Shown here: positions 61,996 to 64,000 of the stretch, one piece after another
Position numbering within the stretch: position 1 is the stretch's first letter
Layout: the number at the start of each line of letters is the position of its first letter
The notes under the pieces: generated by a model
Seen by the model: the letters and a program-made list of their open reading frames with translations, nothing else
The model's database searches: none
Told to the model about the DNA's origin: nothing
Made by a program: the position numbers and the translations under genes
DNA from: Bog-756 sp963696495
GTDB lineage: Bacteria > Actinomycetota > Acidimicrobiia > Acidimicrobiales > RAAP-2
Assembly: GCA_963696495.1 (NCBI GenBank)
Contig: CAVOKJ010000002.1
Span: forward strand, 806,001 to 870,000
Direction: 5' to 3'
DNA length: 64,000 nt

Positions 61996-62184
61996 CGGCC
62001 CATGGTCCCACAATGTCGCGAGACCGGGCACCGACTGCGCCCCGACCGGACGATCCTGGTCGACCGGCGGATGGAGGACGTCCCCCCGGCGTGCGTCGAG
62101 CAGGACCGATGGGCCGGCGCTGTCGGCGCCACTCCCGAGGACCCGGCCGTCGGTCCGACCGGTGCCCCGGACCGGCGGCGGCGG

Positions 62185-62769
62185 TCAGCGAGTGCTCCGG
62201 ATGATCCGGGCCGGGTTGCCGACGGCGACGACTCCGGCGGGGAGGTTCGTGGTCACGACCGACCCCGCGCCCACCACGGTGTCCTCGGCGATGTCAACGC
62301 CCGGAAGCACGATGCAGCCGCCACCCAGCCATACGTTGTCGCCGATCGAGATCGGCTCGGCGGCCTCCCACTGGGCCCGGCGGAGCTCGGGGTCCGTCGG
62401 GTGGGTGGGTGTGAGCAGCTGGACCTGCGGTCCGATCTGGACGTCGTCGCCGATGGTGATCAGCGCGGCGTCGAGCGCCACCAGCCCGAAGTTCACGAAG
62501 CAGTCGGTACCCATGCGGAGATTCGAGCCGTAGTCACAGTGGAACGGCGGCCGGATCTCACTGCCTTCGCCGAACGTGCCGAGCAGCTCGTCCAGGATGG
62601 ACCGGCGCAGAAGCGCCTGCTCCACCCCGGCGCTGTTGAACCGCTCACTGAGGCGCCTCGCACGCAGATGCGCCTCGACGAGCTCCGGATCGTCCGAGCG
62701 ATAGGGCTCGCCGGCGAGCATCCGGGCACGGTGCGAGAGAACCCCTTCCGGTGGCTGGCGGCTGTCCAT
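62185..62769 (-). CDS. Maltose/galactoside O-acetyltransferase-like hexapeptide enzyme
   Basis: 194-residue left-handed beta-helix acetyltransferase. N-terminal cap (HRARMLAGEPYRSDDPELVE), CDYGSNLRMGTDCFVNFGLV, LLTPTHPTD with the catalytic His, GDNVWLGGGCIVLPGVDI and NPARIIRSTR are typical of Maa/LacA. It transfers acetyl from acetyl-CoA to a sugar. ATG 62769 is chosen over an in-frame start 12 codons earlier because the cap domain begins there. Confidence 0.92.
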   Translation of the reverse strand: MDSRQPPEGVLSHRARMLAGEPYRSDDPELVEAHLRARRLSERFNSAGVEQALLRRSILDELLGTFGEGSEIRPPFHCDYGSNLRMGTDCFVNFGLVALDAALITIGDDVQIGPQVQLLTPTHPTDPELRRAQWEAAEPISIGDNVWLGGGCIVLPGVDIAEDTVVGAGSVVTTNLPAGVVAVGNPARIIRSTR

Positions 62770-62833
62770 GGCGACCAGCATGCCGCGCCCCCCACCGGTG
62801 CGCACCCGGTCGGCGGAGCCTGACCGGTGGAGC

Positions 62834-63262
62834 TCACACGCTGTTCAGGGTCACCTCGATGTTTCCCCGGGTGGCATTGCTGTAGGGGCACACGTCGTGG
62901 GCGCCGGCGATCAGGCTGTCGACGGTGGCGGCGTCGAGCTCGGGAACGTGGACATCGAGGGCGACGGCCAGGCCGAACCCACCACCGTCGACGGTGCCGA
63001 TGGTGACCGTGGCCGTCACCGTCGACCCCTCGACGCTGACCTTGCTGCGTCTCGCCACGACCTGGAGCGCACTCTGGAAGCAGGCCGCGTACCCGGCGGC
63101 GAACAGCTCCTCGGGGTTGGTCGCCCCACCGGGGCCTCCCATCTCCACCGGCGGCCGGAGGTCGATGTCCAGTATCCCGTCGGCACTGCGGACGTGGCCC
63201 TCACGACCGCCGACGGCCGTGGCCTCCGCCGAGTAGAGCGGCTTGGTCAGCGTGGTCACCAT
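62834..63262 (-). CDS. OsmC/Ohr-family peroxidase
   Basis: 142 residues with the two redox Cys of the family: Cys-61 in AAGYAACFQSAL and Cys-125 in HDVCPYSNATRGN. These enzymes reduce organic hydroperoxides with lipoyl or small thiols. Lipid-rich metabolism elsewhere in the window makes lipid peroxides a likely substrate. ATG 63262 follows ACGGAGAC. Same strand as the acetyltransferase, 64 bp upstream of it. Confidence 0.93.
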   Translation of the reverse strand: MVTTLTKPLYSAEATAVGGREGHVRSADGILDIDLRPPVEMGGPGGATNPEELFAAGYAACFQSALQVVARRSKVSVEGSTVTATVTIGTVDGGGFGLAVALDVHVPELDAATVDSLIAGAHDVCPYSNATRGNIEVTLNSV

Positions 63263-63390
63263 GGTTGTCTCCGTTCTGGGGGATCCGGGGCGCAGCCCTT
63301 TTTCGCACTCGGCGGGTACAACCACCCACCGCCTCACCTTCTTCCCTCATCCGGACTCGGCGAATCCACCGGAGTCGGACGTCGGGCGGA

Positions 63391-63936
63391 TCACTGGTTG
63401 GTCACGACGCGGGCACGCAGCTGGCTGGCCGACGTGATCGTCGTGACCAGCGTCATGGACACCGACGAGGTGACCCCCGACGGGGTGGCCTGGAGATAGA
63501 CGCTGCCCCCCACGGCCGGCACCACCGTCGAGGTCACCGGGGTGGTCGTGTTCTTCGCGTAGGTGGTCCCTACCTTGGTGCCGGTCCCGCCACCGCACTT
63601 GCCGCCCGACCACGCGGTGGCACAGGCGTAGAGGGTGAAGGACGGAGAGCCGGACGTGGGATTCGAGATGGTGACCGTGTACCCGACGCCCGACAGCGCG
63701 ATCGTCCCGGTGTTGGCGACGGTCGACGTCTGGGCGACATTGGTCGTGAAGGTGAGGACCGATGCGGTGGCCTTCGCACCCCACGTCGCGCTGGTGACCG
63801 ACTCCGAGCCGGCCACCGAGGCGGCGGCTTTCGCCGTGGCGGCCGCGGTGCCGGGAAGGGTGAGCGCGCCGAAGAGCAGGACCGCCGCCGACACGGCGAT
63901 CCTGCCCATGAAACGCTGCCCACGGCAATGGGTCAC
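63391..63936 (-). CDS. Secreted beta-rich protein
   Basis: 181 residues. Signal peptide IAVSAAVLLFGALTLPGTAAA after a short basic start, then a Ser/Thr/Gly-rich beta domain (VTSATWGAKATASVLTFTT, NTGTIALSGVGYTVTISNPT) with two Cys (ACATAWSGGKCGGG) and C-terminal ASQLRARVVTNQ. GTG 63936 follows AGGAGCAGAA. It lies 11 bp after the end of another gene with a similar C-terminus, so the two are tandem paralogues. Function unknown; possibly a surface or pilus-like subunit. Confidence 0.8.
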   Translation of the reverse strand: MTHCRGQRFMGRIAVSAAVLLFGALTLPGTAAATAKAAASVAGSESVTSATWGAKATASVLTFTTNVAQTSTVANTGTIALSGVGYTVTISNPTSGSPSFTLYACATAWSGGKCGGGTGTKVGTTYAKNTTTPVTSTVVPAVGGSVYLQATPSGVTSSVSMTLVTTITSASQLRARVVTNQ

Positions 63937-63947
63937 TTCTGCTCCTG

Positions 63948-64000
63948 TTACTGGTTGGTCGCTGCCCCGACTCGTTGCTGCTCGGTGAAGGTGTAGGCGA
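63948..64000 (-). CDS. C-terminus of a second secreted protein (paralogue), cut by window
   Basis: Only the last 17 residues are present: AYTFTEQQRVGAATNQ then TAA. The ending EQQRVGAATNQ resembles SQLRARVVTNQ of the next gene (Q, R and the final TNQ shared), which suggests a tandem duplication. The 11-bp spacing implies one operon. Confidence 0.6.
   Translation of the reverse strand, partial: AYTFTEQQRVGAATNQ

Overview
The window is about 64 kb of very GC-rich DNA with dense, often overlapping genes (ATGA, GTGA and TGATG junctions), many GTG starts and purine-rich ribosome binding sites. Gene content (FadE/FadD families, mycobacterial-type steroid ring-degradation enzymes, a CxxHxxC ferredoxin beside a P450, an encapsulin, an LPXTG-like surface protein, an Rv1264-like cyclase, a type A RNase P RNA) points to an actinobacterium. 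A free-living Acidimicrobiia-like lineage is my inference; no rRNA gene is present to confirm it.

1-19 kb: lipid and steroid catabolism. At the left are a partial HSL-type esterase and a FadE28/FadE29-like pair of acyl-CoA dehydrogenases, divergent from a thiolase. The shared promoter holds a perfect match to the mycobacterial KstR box. A long minus-strand run follows: fadE30, ipdF and fadD3 (steroid rings C/D), an alcohol dehydrogenase, two more CoA ligases flanking a duplicated Dabb/EthD-like protein, an SDR, a P450 with its ferredoxin, and a DegV protein.

19-25 kb: redox and iron/peroxide stress. MsrB, a short SSB, a 15-bp tandem array, a family 1 encapsulin with no evident cargo, a CaiB-type CoA transferase with an atypical crotonase, then DUF3501, rubrerythrin and a Fur-family regulator with palindromic sites in its promoter.

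25-41 kb: glycerol-phosphate metabolism (glpD, an AGPS-like flavoprotein, a glycerol-kinase-like FGGY kinase, all overlapping), a MoxR/DUF58/transglutaminase operon, a ferredoxin reductase, an MBL hydrolase, another CoA ligase, exonuclease VII (xseA-xseB) and rnpB.

41-52 kb: cell-envelope region. A membrane acyltransferase with SGNH and Ig-like domains, a large polytopic membrane protein, a DMT transporter, a 48-residue membrane peptide and a four-gene heptose operon (gmhA, GT9 transferase, gmhB, hldE).

52-64 kb: small and accessory genes. NUDIX hydrolase, HTH proteins, an LPFTG-containing Thr/Pro-rich protein behind a possibly structured leader, paired small proteins, a K+ channel with a membrane partner, an adenylate cyclase, SRPBCC, a sugar acetyltransferase, an OsmC/Ohr peroxidase and tandem secreted proteins running off the right edge. 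No tRNA, insertion sequence, prophage or CRISPR array was seen.
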